Assembly: GCA_017561155.1 (NCBI GenBank)
Contig: JAFZDP010000041.1
Span: 1-37,976 of the forward strand
DNA: 37,976 bases
Source of the DNA: Bacteroidales bacterium
GTDB taxonomy: Bacteria; Bacteroidota; Bacteroidia; Bacteroidales; P3
Direction: 5' to 3'
Positions within the stretch are counted from its first letter, which is position 1. Each line of letters starts with the position of its first letter. The translations under genes and the position numbers were made by a program. This document shows, in pieces, positions 37,524-37,976 of this stretch. The notes below the pieces were generated by a model. It worked only from the letters and a program-made list of their open reading frames with translations. It searched no databases and was not told where the DNA came from.

Positions 37524-37699
37524 TAGGCAACTTCTAAAAATTGCTTTGCAAGTGATTTACGGAATTTTCTTGAGAAGATTTCTACTTTTTTTTGATTGAG
37601 CATAGCGGACTATGCAATTGAAAAAAACGTAAGTCACGCAAAAGCTCTTTTAAATAATGTTAGATAGTTTCTGAACGTGGAATTTTTAGAAGTTGCCTA
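37524..37699. mobile_element. MITE-like element with 19-bp inverted repeats
   Basis: TAGGCAACTTCTAAAAATT (37524-37542) is the exact reverse complement of 37681-37699. TATT lies directly outside both ends (37520-37523 and 37700-37703), as a 4-bp target duplication. The 176-bp element has no gene. Inside are a second imperfect inverted repeat (37543-37561 with 37628-37645) and a central hairpin GCATAG-cgga-CTATGC (37600-37615), so the whole can fold back. It is likely a non-autonomous derivative of an IS with a DDE transposase. It starts right after mnmD, and could also end its transcription. Confidence 0.75.
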
Positions 37700-37730
37700 T
37701 ATTCTATACCAATATTATAGTGGAAAATCC

Positions 37731-37920
37731 ATGGTATACCATCAACTCCACCATACCCGGGTGTGAACACGCCGACGATATACCGTCACGAAGATGAAAC
37801 CCGGGTATGGAAAAAACACCGTTATTATTGGATGTTTTTTCCCATCGAGATGTAGGCAGATTTACATCGCGAAGAAAATTGAACTCCATCACGATGTAGA
37901 TAAAACTTCCTCGGGAGGAA
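37731..37920. repeat. Cluster of palindromes and hairpins
   Basis: Five clear inverted repeats occur in 190 bases: ATGGTATACCAT (37731-37742); CCATACCCGGGT (37751-37762) with ACCCGGGTATGG (37799-37810); GGAAAAAACA (37809-37818) with TGTTTTTTCC (37833-37842); GATGTA (37849-37854) with TACATC (37863-37868); TTCCTCGGGAGGAA (37907-37920). A small one, GACG/CGTC (37774-37787), lies inside the second. No open frame fits. Confidence 0.7.
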
Positions 37921-37939
37921 ATTTTGTTTTCTTAGAAGA

Positions 37940-37947
37940 TAAATTTG
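37940..37947 (+). promoter_or_regulatory. -7 box near the window end
   Basis: TAAATTTG matches TAnnTTTG and lies 20 bases before an ATG at 37968 (MNK, then the window ends). No -33 box at proper spacing. A gene may begin here but cannot be judged. Confidence 0.35.
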
Positions 37948-37976
37948 AAATCCCTGATGGAGAGAGTATGAATAAA

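Overview
The window is chromosomal DNA of a member of the Bacteroidota, most likely a Bacteroidales-like lineage. Four things support this. There are type IX secretion (T9SS) hallmark proteins: a PorP/SprF-like protein, a PorE-like OmpA/TPR protein, and a choice-of-anchor L protein with a type B C-terminal sorting domain. The phylum-specific promoter box TAnnTTTG lies in front of many genes. Gene starts are A-rich and mostly lack a Shine-Dalgarno sequence. Small ribosomal proteins S14 and L36 are of the zinc-free type, and no tuf gene separates fusA from rpsJ.

Layout. 1-628 is non-coding and repetitive. 683-4018 is a two-gene T9SS-type outer-membrane operon. 4067-7066 holds assorted housekeeping genes: a DMT-family exporter (minus strand), a YfcE-like phosphodiesterase, a divergent nucleoside diphosphate kinase-like protein and a HAD hydrolase. 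7361-25529 is one uninterrupted co-directional str-S10-spc-alpha super-operon: rpsL, rpsG, fusA, 24 further r-protein genes ending with rplO, then secY, map, infA, rpmJ, rpsM, rpsK, rpsD, rpoA and rplQ, closed by a clear intrinsic terminator. Two of its genes, rpmD and rpmJ, are under 60 codons. Enolase (25651-26940) follows with its own terminator, and mnmA lies directly behind that hairpin.

28167-32053 carries a CatA-like acetyltransferase (minus), a roughly 1 kb gene-free stretch with a G-rich 22-bp tandem array and a possible small RNA, plsY (minus) and mtaB (plus), the last two divergently transcribed. 32190-37519 carries a large secreted type B T9SS cargo protein, then a short-spaced cluster of a lipoprotein, a polyprenyl-phosphate sugar transferase and mnmD. 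The last 450 bases are non-coding: a 176-bp MITE-like element with perfect 19-bp terminal inverted repeats and a TATT duplication, then a dense cluster of palindromes before an ATG at the window edge.

How the parts fit. The central block makes the translation and transcription core together with the Sec channel and Met-aminopeptidase. Three tRNA-modification genes (mnmA, mtaB, mnmD) lie around it. Envelope functions flank it: T9SS parts and cargo, phospholipid precursor acylation, and surface-polysaccharide initiation. No complete novel system is evident. The unexplained signals are intergenic: the 22-bp array, the MITE-like element, the hairpin cluster, the structured gap between rpsM and rpsK, and a pair of face-to-face promoters at 5045-5071.
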